Origin: AP-15 sp963785565
GTDB taxonomy: Bacteria; Pseudomonadota; Alphaproteobacteria; ATCC43930; CGMCC-115725
Assembly: GCA_963785565.1 (NCBI GenBank)
Contig: CAWAVV010000002.1
Location: forward strand, 1-64,000
Direction of reading: 5' to 3'
DNA: 64,000 nucleotides
The notes under the pieces are model-generated. The model was not told where the DNA came from. It worked only from the letters and a program-made list of their open reading frames with translations, and ran no database searches. A program made the translations under genes and the position numbers. Of this stretch, positions 1-7,943 are shown in pieces (the stretch's first letter is position 1; each line of letters begins with the position of its first letter).

Positions 1-204
1 GCGATAGCCGGACAGCTCGAGGACTGCTTCGCGCAAGGTTTTCGAGGGGATCGTGCCGAGATTGATGCTGCACCCGCCGATAACAGCTTTTCTCTCGACG
101 ATCGCGACCTTCTTGTCGAGCTTGGCGCCTTGGATCGCGGCCCGCTGTCCGGCCGGCCCGGAACCAATTACCAGCAGATCGTAATCGAACGCGTCCTCGG
201 CCAT
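1..204 (-). CDS. sthA: Soluble NAD(P)+ transhydrogenase, N-terminal part (cut by window edge)
   Basis: First 68 codons of an FAD flavoprotein that moves hydride between NADPH and NAD+ in the cytosol; the remainder lies beyond the left edge. The FAD-binding dinucleotide motif GSGPAGQ is at residues 14-20. At residues 43-51 the sequence is GGCSINLGT, so only the first cysteine of the usual redox CxxxxC pair is present, followed by IPSKTLREA. That single-cysteine pattern separates SthA-type transhydrogenases from lipoamide dehydrogenase or glutathione reductase. ATG start at 204. Family assignment is confident although only the N-terminus is seen. Confidence 0.82.
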   Translation of the reverse strand, partial: MAEDAFDYDLLVIGSGPAGQRAAIQGAKLDKKVAIVERKAVIGGCSINLGTIPSKTLREAVLELSGYR

Positions 205-412
205 GCCCTACCTCTCACTCGTGCCCGATTGAGCCGTCGAAGAATGCGCTGAACGTGCAACGTCCGGATGACAATCTGGTGACGGCTTGCCGTCTCGCCG
301 AATACCGTTGTGAACCCGGCCGAACTGATGGGCTAACAAGATACGGCAAGCTCTGCGCCACCGCTGGTTTTGATCGAAACGCGCTGAAATTTTCTCCGCG
401 GCCGGCGTCGCG

Positions 413-1300
413 TTATTCTGCCGACGCGAGATGGCGCACCAGAGCCTGAGCGTAGAGCGGCAGATCGTCCTGGCGTCGCACGCAGATCGTCAATTTGCGC
501 AATGCCCATTCGTCGGTCAGCTCGATGCGGTGGATCGCCATGGTTTTGGCATGACGTTCGGCTGTCGTCGCCGGCACCACGCCGATCCCGACATTGCACT
601 CGACCAGCCGGCAAACGGCGTCGAAGCCGCGCAATTGCACCCGCAATTTGAGGCGGCGCCCGATCCGTTCGGCTTTCTCCGACAGAAAGCGCTGCAAGGC
701 GCTGGTCCGGTCCAGACCGACGAAATCGCAGTCGAGCACCTCGGCAAAGGAGCTGTGTTCGACTGACGCCAGCGGATGGCTCTGCGCGACGGCCAGCACG
801 AACCGGTCGGTGCGAAACGGCAGGGTTTCCAGACCCGCCGTCATGACCGTGCCGGCGACGATGCCGATATCGGCGGTTCCATCCGCGATCGCCGTAACGA
901 TCTCATCGCTGAGCCGTTCTTCGAGATCGATGTTGACTTGCGGGTGAGCGGCGAGAAAGGCGCTCAGCGGCTCGGGCAGGAACTCGGTCAGCGCATTGGT
1001 ATTGGACAACAGCCGCACCTGCCCGCGGATGCCCTCGGCATATTGCCCGAGGTCGCCATGCATGCGCTCGAACTGCTGCAACATGATGCGCGCGTGCTGG
1101 ACCAGGGTGCGCCCGGCCTCGGTCGGCTTTACTCCTTGGCGCTCGCGGTGCAGCAGCGGGATCCCGAGTGCGGCCTCCATATTGCGGATGCGCGTGCTCG
1201 CCGCAGCTATCGCGAGATGTGCCCGCTCGGCGCCATGGGTAATGCTGCCGGCCTCGACGACATTCAAAAACAGCCGCAGATCGGCGAGATCGAAGCGCAT
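413..1300 (-). CDS. LysR-family transcriptional regulator
   Basis: A 295-residue LysR-type regulator if started at ATG 1300 (MRFDLADLRLF), which places the winged helix-turn-helix at the very N-terminus as is normal. An in-frame start 45 bp upstream would add an untypical leader. The DNA-binding helix region (AIAAASTRIRNMEAALG) is followed by a LysR substrate-binding domain with typical segments such as DIGIVAG and GIGVVPA. It is transcribed divergently from the flavoprotein at 1406, with about 105 bp between the starts, so that gene is the likely target. The inducer cannot be read from sequence. Confidence 0.88.
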   Translation of the reverse strand: MRFDLADLRLFLNVVEAGSITHGAERAHLAIAAASTRIRNMEAALGIPLLHRERQGVKPTEAGRTLVQHARIMLQQFERMHGDLGQYAEGIRGQVRLLSNTNALTEFLPEPLSAFLAAHPQVNIDLEERLSDEIVTAIADGTADIGIVAGTVMTAGLETLPFRTDRFVLAVAQSHPLASVEHSSFAEVLDCDFVGLDRTSALQRFLSEKAERIGRRLKLRVQLRGFDAVCRLVECNVGIGVVPATTAERHAKTMAIHRIELTDEWALRKLTICVRRQDDLPLYAQALVRHLASAE

Positions 1301-1405
1301 CGGCTGATCCGGGGGTTCGCAATAGGCGAAGCCAGCCTGCGCCAATTGCCGATTGTGTCAAGCGCCGGTCGGCATCAGATTTCGGCAGTTGCGAAAGCCG
1401 AATCC

Positions 1406-3193
1406 ATGACCCAGCCATATCCGATCAACGAGCACGACTATGACGTCGTCGTTGTCGGGGGCGGCGGCGCCGGGTTGCGCGCGACCCTCGGCATGACCAT
1501 GGCCGGTCTGAAGATCGCCTGCGTCAGCAAGGTGTTCCCGACCCGCAGCCATACCGTCGCCGCGCAGGGGGGCATCGGCGCGGCCCTCGGCAATATGGGC
1601 GAGGATGACTGGCGCTGGCACATGTACGACACGGTCAAGGGGTCGGACTGGCTCGGCGACCAGGATGCGATCGAATACATGTGCAAGAACGCGATGGCGG
1701 CGGTCATCGAGCTCGAACATATGGGCGTGCCGTTCTCGCGCACCGAGGACGGGCTGATTTATCAGCGTCCATTCGGCGGCCACACCGTGCAGTGGGGCAA
1801 GGGCCTGGCCAAGCGCGCCTGCGCCGCGGCCGACCGCACCGGGCATGCGATGCTCCACACGCTCTACCAACAATGCATGAAGCACAATGCCGAATTCTTC
1901 ATCGAATATGTGGCGCTCGATCTGCTGATGGACGAGGGCGTCTGCCGCGGCGTGCTGGCCTGGCGTCTCGACGACGGCAGCCTGCATCTGTTCCGCGCAC
2001 AGCTCGTGGTGTTGGCGACGGGCGGCGGCGGGCGCGCCTATTTCTCGACGACCCAGGCGCATATCTGCACCGGCGACGGCTATGCGATGGCGTTGCGCGC
2101 GGGATTGCCGTTGCAGGACATGGAATTCGTCCAGTTCCACCCGACCGGCATCTACGGCGCCGGCTGCCTGATCACCGAGGGGGCGCGCGGCGAGGGCGGG
2201 TACATGACCAATGGCGAGGGCGAGCGCTTTATGGAGCGCTATGCGCCGAGCACCAAGGACCTCGCCTCGCGCGACGTGGCCTCGCGCGCCATGGCGATCG
2301 AAATCCGCGAGGGGCGCGGCTGCGGCCCGCTGCAGGACCATATCCTGCTGCATCTCGAACATCTCGACCCCAAGACATTGCATTTGCGGCTGCCCGGCAT
2401 CTCGGAGACGGCGAAGATCTTTGCCGGCGTCGAGGTGACGCGCGAGCCGATCCCGGTATTGCCGACCGCGCATTACAACATGGGCGGCATCCCGACCAAT
2501 TATCACGGCGAGGTGCTGAACCCGACCGCGAACGACCCCGAGCGCACCGTGCCGGGGCTGATGGCGATCGGCGAGGCGGCCTGCGTCTCGGTGCATGGTG
2601 CTACCAGGCTCGGCACCAACTCGCTGCTGGATCTCGTTGTGTTCGGCCGCGCCGCCGCCGAGCGCGCGACGGAAATCATCGAGCGCTGCGCGCGCCCCGA
2701 GCCGTTGCCATCGTCAGCGGCGGAGCCGGCGATCGCCCGCTTCGACCGTATCCGCCACGCGCAGGGACGGCTCAAGGCCGGGGCGATCCGCCTCGCCATG
2801 CAGCGCACGATGCAGGATCATTGCGCGGTGTTCCGCACCGCCGACGTGCTGGAGGAGGGCTTGCGCAAAATCGGCGATGTCGGCCAATCGCTCGGCGATC
2901 TCGCCGTAACCGACCGGTCGATGATCTGGAACACCGACCTGCTCGACGCGCTCGAGCTCGACAACATGATCGGCCAGGCCGAAGTCACCCTGCACAGCGC
3001 GCTCTATCGCACCGAAAGCCGCGGCGCACACGCCCGCGAGGACTACCCCGACCGCGACGATCGGAACTGGCTCGTCCACACCCTCGCCTGGCGCGACGGC
3101 GGTGGCCGGGTGCGCCTCGGCTCGCGCCCGGTCCACCTCTTGCCGCTATCGAACGAGGTGCAGGCATTCCCGCCGGGCGAGCGGGTATACTAA
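1406..3193 (+). CDS. sdhA: Succinate dehydrogenase/fumarate reductase flavoprotein subunit (stand-alone)
   Basis: A 595-residue FAD protein close to the usual SdhA length. The N-terminal FAD motif VVVGGGGAG is followed by RSHTVAAQGG, whose His is the covalent FAD attachment site in SdhA. The active-site block FHPTGIYGAG...TEGARGEGG, the capping-domain segment HYNMGGIPTN and the C-terminal RLGTNSLLDLVVFG are all present, as is the C-terminal domain ending near VRLGSRPVH. It oxidises succinate or reduces fumarate only in complex with an iron-sulfur and membrane subunit. No sdhB, sdhC or sdhD gene is adjacent. ATG 1406 is chosen because the open frame upstream overlaps the LysR gene antisense. 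Confidence 0.9.
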   Translation: MTQPYPINEHDYDVVVVGGGGAGLRATLGMTMAGLKIACVSKVFPTRSHTVAAQGGIGAALGNMGEDDWRWHMYDTVKGSDWLGDQDAIEYMCKNAMAAVIELEHMGVPFSRTEDGLIYQRPFGGHTVQWGKGLAKRACAAADRTGHAMLHTLYQQCMKHNAEFFIEYVALDLLMDEGVCRGVLAWRLDDGSLHLFRAQLVVLATGGGGRAYFSTTQAHICTGDGYAMALRAGLPLQDMEFVQFHPTGIYGAGCLITEGARGEGGYMTNGEGERFMERYAPSTKDLASRDVASRAMAIEIREGRGCGPLQDHILLHLEHLDPKTLHLRLPGISETAKIFAGVEVTREPIPVLPTAHYNMGGIPTNYHGEVLNPTANDPERTVPGLMAIGEAACVSVHGATRLGTNSLLDLVVFGRAAAERATEIIERCARPEPLPSSAAEPAIARFDRIRHAQGRLKAGAIRLAMQRTMQDHCAVFRTADVLEEGLRKIGDVGQSLGDLAVTDRSMIWNTDLLDALELDNMIGQAEVTLHSALYRTESRGAHAREDYPDRDDRNWLVHTLAWRDGGGRVRLGSRPVHLLPLSNEVQAFPPGERVY

Positions 3194-3259
3194 AGAATTG
3201 CCCCTATCGCCGCTGACGCCGTCATCCCGCGGCGGCGGCGCTCCTTTGTCAGCGCTCTT

Positions 3260-4054
3260 TTACGTACGGCCCGACAACCCAAAAACCGCTTCAATGGCGA
3301 CGACGAATTTTCCAAGAATTACCAGAACAAGATTAGTGCTGAAGCCGGCAAGAAACGGTATCAAACTGAACATCAAATTTGACTCGCTCGGCGGTACACT
3401 CCAATAGAGACCTGTGAAAGCATTCAACCCAAGAGGCGAGAATGGAAGGCCAAGAAGCACTGCAAATAAGGTTCCCAAAATCACTCTAATAATTAAAAAG
3501 TTATGATCGGTCAAATCGATACTTTCTCTTGGAGTCGGTTCGTTGACTATCGAGCTTTTCGTGATAACCGATGTTCCCAAAAACGCGCAGGCTCCCAGCC
3601 CTCCCTGGGAGATAGCCCAAATAGAAAGAATAAGCATCCATAATGATAGACGCCATGCTGAGCTACCGGGGAACAATGGGAGAATTAGGTACACTATTGA
3701 AGTGATGACCGAGAGCACGAGGAAAATAATTGGAAGTGTTCTGAAAAACACGCGAAGTTCGCGCAGACGAATTTTGCGCCGTAGGTCATCACCAAGATAA
3801 GAGGCGAGTTTCGTCAGTTTCTCGTCCAATGTTCTCCATTCATCGGCGGTGGGGACACGGCCGGAAGTTGAATAGGATAGATTATTTAATTCTTCGAGAT
3901 CGATGCTGTCTAAATCATCTTCTTTAAATTGTACTTTTTCTTCAAAGAGAAATTCCTTCAACCCCCGGAGCTCATCGAGCTGACGGATGAATCGTTGATT
4001 GGCAATCGCCGTGTGCGGCTCTATTCGGGCGAACGGTACAGCGGTTTCAGCCAT
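3260..4054 (-). CDS. Hypothetical four-helix membrane protein
   Basis: A 264-residue protein of unknown function. The first ~105 residues are soluble, charged and probably helical (acidic segment EEKVQFKEDDLDSIDLEELNN). Four hydrophobic segments follow: about residues 107-130, 135-160, 186-210 and 228-258. No recognised domain or catalytic motif is seen. The gene is clearly AT-richer than its neighbours and lies between a housekeeping-like flavoprotein and a serine hydrolase, suggesting horizontal acquisition. The ATG start at 4054 is the only good one. Confidence 0.65.
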   Translation of the reverse strand: MAETAVPFARIEPHTAIANQRFIRQLDELRGLKEFLFEEKVQFKEDDLDSIDLEELNNLSYSTSGRVPTADEWRTLDEKLTKLASYLGDDLRRKIRLRELRVFFRTLPIIFLVLSVITSIVYLILPLFPGSSAWRLSLWMLILSIWAISQGGLGACAFLGTSVITKSSIVNEPTPRESIDLTDHNFLIIRVILGTLFAVLLGLPFSPLGLNAFTGLYWSVPPSESNLMFSLIPFLAGFSTNLVLVILGKFVVAIEAVFGLSGRT

Positions 4055-4153
4055 TTTAGCTCGTCCGCGTTAGCAAATGGGCGGCAGATCCCGCCCACGT
4101 TCGACAGAATAGTTCACATATCGGTTGCCAAGTGTGAGGTATTTCACACTCGA

Positions 4154-4444
4154 ATGGAATGGGTCGGAATTGCGCTCTGGCGGATCGCTCGATATGGCCT
4201 GGGGATCGAGCCCCAACGCAGCGATGAGCAGCTGTGCGCCGTCCTGCAGGACAAGTTGCTGAACGGCGGCCGCGATCTGGCGGGGTTGCTGGAGCACATC
4301 AAAACCGAGCATTTGGTGCAGTGGGCGTTTGCCCCGGGGGCGCGGCTGGACGGTACGCCGAGGGAACCGCCGCCGAGTTATCACGAGTTGTTCGCTGCAT
4401 TTACGACCTGGGTCAATGCGGGCGGCCCCTGCCCCGCGCCATAG
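4154..4444 (+). CDS. Small hypothetical protein
   Basis: A 96-residue open frame from ATG 4154, convergent with nothing and starting 100 bp upstream of the divergent membrane-protein gene. The N-terminus (MEWVGIALWRIARYGLG) is amphipathic; the remainder is predicted helical (LAGLLEHIKTEHLVQW) with a Pro-rich tail. An in-frame extension reaches back to 3929, but that part overlaps the opposite-strand gene and does not look protein-like, so the internal ATG is used. No family is recognised. Coding status is supported by composition and position only. Confidence 0.42.
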   Translation: MEWVGIALWRIARYGLGIEPQRSDEQLCAVLQDKLLNGGRDLAGLLEHIKTEHLVQWAFAPGARLDGTPREPPPSYHELFAAFTTWVNAGGPCPAP

Positions 4445-4454
4445 CGTTAGACGC

Positions 4455-5669
4455 CTAGCGAGTTGCCGGGCCGGTGATGGCGGCGTAGACGAGTTGGCGG
4501 GACAGGTAGCGGTAGTAGAGCCGGCGGTCGGGGGCTTGGGCGAGGAAGATGGCGATCAGGTCCTCGGCCGGGTCGATCCAGAAATAGGTGCCGGTGACGC
4601 CGCCCCAGAAATATTCGCCGACCGAGCCCGGCACCGGCGACATGCCGGGCTGGGTGCGCACCGCGAAACCGAGACCAAAGCCGTAGCCCATCTCCGGCAC
4701 CGGGGCCAAGGCGCCGAAGCGAGAGCGCGCGGTATCGCCATAGCCGACATTATCAGGCAGATGGTTCGAGGCCATGTGGCGGACCGTCTTCGGCGCTAAT
4801 AGCCGGGCCCCGTCGAGCTCGCCGCCGTTCAGCAGCATCTGGCAGAAACGCAGATAATCGGCGGCGGTCGAGACCAGCCCACCGCCGCCCGAGGCCCAGC
4901 GATGCGGGCGAGCGACGTCGCGCATCGGCGGCCTTGCGCCGGTCGCGGCATCGGCCTGCGGCTCGGCCAGCCGGGCCGCGCGCTCGCCGGTCGCCTCGAA
5001 AGCGGTGTCCGCCATCCCGAGCGGCCCGGTGATGCGCGATGCGAAGAAATCGGCAAGGCTTTGGCCCGAAACCACTTCGACGACGCGGCCCAGCACATCG
5101 GTCGACATGCTGTATTCCCAGGTCGTCCCCGGCTCGAACATCAATGGCAGCTGGGAGAGCTTGGCGACGAGATCGGCGTTGGTCTGGTTCTCGTTCATCA
5201 GATCGGCGTCGCGCCAGATCATCTGCACCGGTAAATCGCCGAACGCCGCATAGGTCAGCCCCGAGGTGTGGCGCAGCAGATCCTGCACCGTCATGGTCCG
5301 TCGGGCGCGCACCGGTTCGACGCCGACCGTGCGTTCCTTGAACTCCGGCAGATATTCGGCAACCGGGGCGAAGATTTGCAGGCTGCCTTCCTCGGCCAAG
5401 ATCATCGCCGCGACCGAGGTCACGGGCTTGGTCATCGAGGCGACGCGGAAGATCGCGTCATCAGTCATCGGCGCCTGCGCCTCGCGGTCGCGCCAGCCAA
5501 AGGCCTCGGCGAACCCGATCCGCCCGCCGCGCGCGATCAGCATCACCGCGCCGGGGATCAGCCGGCGCTCGACATCGTGCCGCAAGGTCATCCGGATCCG
5601 TTCCAACCGTTCAGGCGACAGGCCGATATCCTCCGGGCGTTCGGCCCTCGGCAGTCCCAATCCGCTCAT
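4455..5669 (-). CDS. Serine hydrolase of the class C beta-lactamase / esterase family
   Basis: A 404-residue protein of the beta-lactamase-related (EstB-like) family, which hydrolyses esters or amides through an acyl-serine. The nucleophile motif SMTK is at residues 78-81, and the HTSGLTY and GGGGLVSTAADYLRF blocks typical of the family follow. A C-terminal GGVTGTYFWIDP segment completes the fold. No signal peptide is evident, so it is probably cytosolic. The start at 5669 has a strong AGGAGG ribosome site seven bases upstream; a longer in-frame extension upstream overlaps the divergent aldolase gene. Substrate unknown. Confidence 0.88.
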   Translation of the reverse strand: MSGLGLPRAERPEDIGLSPERLERIRMTLRHDVERRLIPGAVMLIARGGRIGFAEAFGWRDREAQAPMTDDAIFRVASMTKPVTSVAAMILAEEGSLQIFAPVAEYLPEFKERTVGVEPVRARRTMTVQDLLRHTSGLTYAAFGDLPVQMIWRDADLMNENQTNADLVAKLSQLPLMFEPGTTWEYSMSTDVLGRVVEVVSGQSLADFFASRITGPLGMADTAFEATGERAARLAEPQADAATGARPPMRDVARPHRWASGGGGLVSTAADYLRFCQMLLNGGELDGARLLAPKTVRHMASNHLPDNVGYGDTARSRFGALAPVPEMGYGFGLGFAVRTQPGMSPVPGSVGEYFWGGVTGTYFWIDPAEDLIAIFLAQAPDRRLYYRYLSRQLVYAAITGPATR

Positions 5670-5727
5670 CTCTTGCCTCCTTCCCAGCGAGCCGCTACTC
5701 CCGGCATCGTACCGACGAGAAAAGGGG

Positions 5728-6675
5728 ATGGAAATGCCCGCACCCGGCGACGCCGTGCTGACAAACCCGGTCAAGGAGCGGATGAAGGCTGGCGAGGTGG
5801 CACTCGGCCTCAATGTGCGCGTCGCGCGATCCGGCGATATCGCCCGCATCGCCAAGACCACCGGTCACGATTTCATCTTCATCGACGTGCAGCATTCGCT
5901 GTTTTCGCTGGAGACGATCGGCCACATCGCCCAGGCGGCACTCGGCTGCGGCGTGGCACCCTTGGCGCGGGTGCGCAGCTGCAGCGATCAGGATACCTCG
6001 CTGTTGCTCGACAATGGCGTGACCGGGATCGTCTTTCCCGACGTCAACACCGCAGCCGACGCGCGGCGCGGGGTCGATGCGGCCAAATTCGCGCCGATCG
6101 GCAAGCGCTCGGTCAGCGGCGGCTATCCGGTCTTCGATTACCGCGCGGTGCCGGTCGGCGACAGCATGCGGATGCTAAACGACGCAACCCTCATCGTCTG
6201 CATGATCGAGACGCGCGAGGGGCTGGCCAATATCGAGGAGATCGCCGCGGTCGACGGCGTCGACGTGATCCACATCGGCAGCAACGATTTGCTGACCGCC
6301 TTGGGCAAGCCCGGCCGGTTCGACGATCCCGAAATATTCTCGGCAATCGACCGCGCCATTGCCGCGGCCAAGGCGCACGGCAAATTCGCCGGTCTCGGCG
6401 GGATGCGCAACGTCGAGCGCCAGGTCGAGCTGATCCGCAAGGGCGTGCGCTTTGTGACGACGCAGACCGATATCGGGTTTCTGCTGGCGGCGGCCTCGCG
6501 CTGGACCGGCGATTTGCACAGTCGCGCTGGCGCAGCCCGCCCGCTAGAGCGCCGGCCACAGCCCGAAGATCAGCCCGACCAGGACGATAACGGCGCCGCT
6601 CAGCACCTCGCCATAGCGCTCGAATGCGCCAAGCCGCAGGCGCTGCAGCCCCGCGGTCGCGTGCACGCACAGTAA
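5728..6675 (+). CDS. HpcH/HpaI-family aldolase/citrate lyase
   Basis: Class II metal-dependent aldolase that cleaves or forms 2-keto-hydroxy acids. The first ~270 residues cover the whole family: DFIFIDVQH (active-site His region), IVFPDVNTA, the metal-ligand segment MIETREGLANIEEI with its Glu, and DVIHIGSNDL with its Asp. Members usually end near residue 255-270 (here WTGDLHSRAG). The frame then continues for about 45 residues of low-quality sequence overlapping the opposite-strand permease by 132 bp, which suggests a lost stop codon or an indel near 6530. ATG 5728 follows AAAGGGG. Confidence 0.85.
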   Translation: MEMPAPGDAVLTNPVKERMKAGEVALGLNVRVARSGDIARIAKTTGHDFIFIDVQHSLFSLETIGHIAQAALGCGVAPLARVRSCSDQDTSLLLDNGVTGIVFPDVNTAADARRGVDAAKFAPIGKRSVSGGYPVFDYRAVPVGDSMRMLNDATLIVCMIETREGLANIEEIAAVDGVDVIHIGSNDLLTALGKPGRFDDPEIFSAIDRAIAAAKAHGKFAGLGGMRNVERQVELIRKGVRFVTTQTDIGFLLAAASRWTGDLHSRAGAARPLERRPQPEDQPDQDDNGAAQHLAIALECAKPQALQPRGRVHAQ

Positions 6676-7451
6676 AACATAGGTCGAGATCGTGCTGAGG
6701 GCGAATACGGCGGCCATCGGTATGATCAGCCCGAGCCCATATTTTGCCGCCGCGAAAAATGCCGGGATGCCCTCGACCATCGGCGATGAGCCAAGGATCA
6801 GCACCAAGGCGGTGCGCGCGGTCGTTTTGTGGCGATGCACGTGAAGCGGCGGCTCGGCCGCGAACCCGGCAAGGACGGGGTGGGCGGTCGCCGCAAAATG
6901 GTCGTGCCAATGGGTATGGGCGGCTCCGGCGCCGTGCCGATGGATGTGGACGTGGCGGGTCAGCAGCGCGGCGTCGCCGCGCAGCGGGGCGTAGAGCCGG
7001 TCGTCCGCCGGCGCCGGCTGATGCTCGTGCGCAAACGGGGCGTCGTGCGGGTGGGGGTGCTGATGATGGCCGTGCCCGCCGATCGGCCTCGTGCGCATGG
7101 CTGTGGCTGTGGCCGTGCCCATGTCCCGCCGGTCGGATGCAGCTCGCGCCAGGCCGAATACGCGACCCAGCCGCCAAACCCGATCAAGGCGATGCCGGAA
7201 GCCGCATCGACGAACTGGCCGAAGCGTTGAGCGACAGCGACGCCGGCCGCCCAGACCGCCAAGCCAATCGCCAAGGTCGACAGAACATGCCCGGTCCCGG
7301 CTTGCAATGCCGCCCGCGCGGTCTCGGCTCTCGACCAGCCGCGCTCCCGCGCAATCAGCGCGATCGGGAGCCAATGGTCGGGTACGATCGTGTGCAATAC
7401 GCCGACCGAGGCGACCGCGCCGACCAGCAGCAGTCCCGTGCCTTGGATCAT
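6544..7451 (-). pseudogene. Nickel/cobalt transporter (HupE/UreH-like permease), frameshifted in the His-rich loop
   Basis: The N-terminal half (7451 to about 7130) encodes MIQGTGLLLVGAVASVGVL and HTIVPDHWLPIALIARERGW, ending near AYSAWRELHPTGG: helices of a nickel/cobalt permease. The C-terminal half, in another frame, has His clusters then SSPMVEGIPAFFAAAKYG and three more helices to LIFGLWPAL. Between them a third frame supplies HGHGHSHSHAHE. The reading therefore shifts twice, each by one extra base, inside about 60 bp near 7080-7130. The His-rich cytoplasmic loop is normal for this family. Start overlaps the upstream XRE gene stop (ATGA). Either decayed or a sequence error in a repetitive region. 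Confidence 0.8.
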
Positions 7452-7786
7452 TCGTCTTCCCCATGGTCATGCCGGTGAGCGGGATCGAGATGGCTGTGGG
7501 GATGCGAATGGCGGGTGCCGTCGGCGTGGGTGTGCTCGTGCTCGTGAAAGACGATTTCGAGCCGCCGGCCAAAGACGTCGGCGATGCGGCACAAGGTCTT
7601 GAGGCTCGGGACGTGATCGCCGCGCTCGAGACGCGAGATCATCGACTCGGTCATGTCGAGCCGCTGCGCCAGCGTTCTTTGCGTCTGACCAGTGCTGGCG
7701 CGCAACTCCAACAGCTTTCGCGCACACTGGGCGGCGATCGTTGTGCTGTCGTTGGCGGCGAGTGGGTCGGAGGGCATGGGTTTCAT
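7448..7786 (-). CDS. XRE-family regulator with histidine-rich C-terminal tail
   Basis: A 112-residue protein: an XRE helix-turn-helix at about residues 25-80 (TQRTLAQRLDMTESMISRLE, then DHVPSLKTLCRIADVFGRRL) and a tail from about residue 81 rich in His (HEHEHTHAD, HSHPHSHLD, HRHDHGEDE). The tail looks like a metal-binding module. It is the first gene of an operon with a nickel/cobalt permease, overlapping it by four bases, so metal-responsive control of that permease is a fair inference. ATG 7786 is chosen over upstream GTG and TTG codons because it leaves the nested palindrome at 7794-7833 just outside the gene as a likely operator. Confidence 0.83.
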   Translation of the reverse strand: MKPMPSDPLAANDSTTIAAQCARKLLELRASTGQTQRTLAQRLDMTESMISRLERGDHVPSLKTLCRIADVFGRRLEIVFHEHEHTHADGTRHSHPHSHLDPAHRHDHGEDE

Positions 7787-7793
7787 CACGGAC

Positions 7794-7833
7794 CTTCGCA
7801 AGGATGCTAAGTTTTCTTAGCAAACTTGCGAAG
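7794..7833. promoter_or_regulatory. Nested palindrome, probable operator of the XRE/nickel permease operon
   Basis: Two concentric perfect inverted repeats sit directly upstream of the XRE start. The inner one is TGCTAAG-TTTT-CTTAGCA (7805-7822); the outer one is CTTCGCAAG (7794-7802) with CTTGCGAAG (7825-7833). Such nested symmetry at a promoter is what a dimeric or tetrameric HTH repressor would bind. Autoregulation by the XRE protein is inferred. Confidence 0.65.
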
Positions 7834-7943
7834 TCTTGTCAATGGATCACGCGAAGCCGATCTCCGGAGAACCTACCGCAGGGCCAGGGCGGGGCGCGCG
7901 GCCTGAACAAGCGGCTCGACAGCAGCGCCATTCGGCGCGCGGT

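Noticed and set aside
776..1405. Long in-frame extension upstream of the flavoprotein start
   Set aside because: It is antisense to the LysR gene and has no SdhA-like content; the family starts at the FAD motif right after ATG 1406.
1358..2596. Long open frame on the strand opposite the flavoprotein gene
   Set aside because: Shadow produced by GC-rich third codon positions; no domain content.
7070..7140. Programmed frameshift in the nickel permease
   Set aside because: It would need two separate shifts within 60 bp, with no slippery heptamer seen; indels are simpler.
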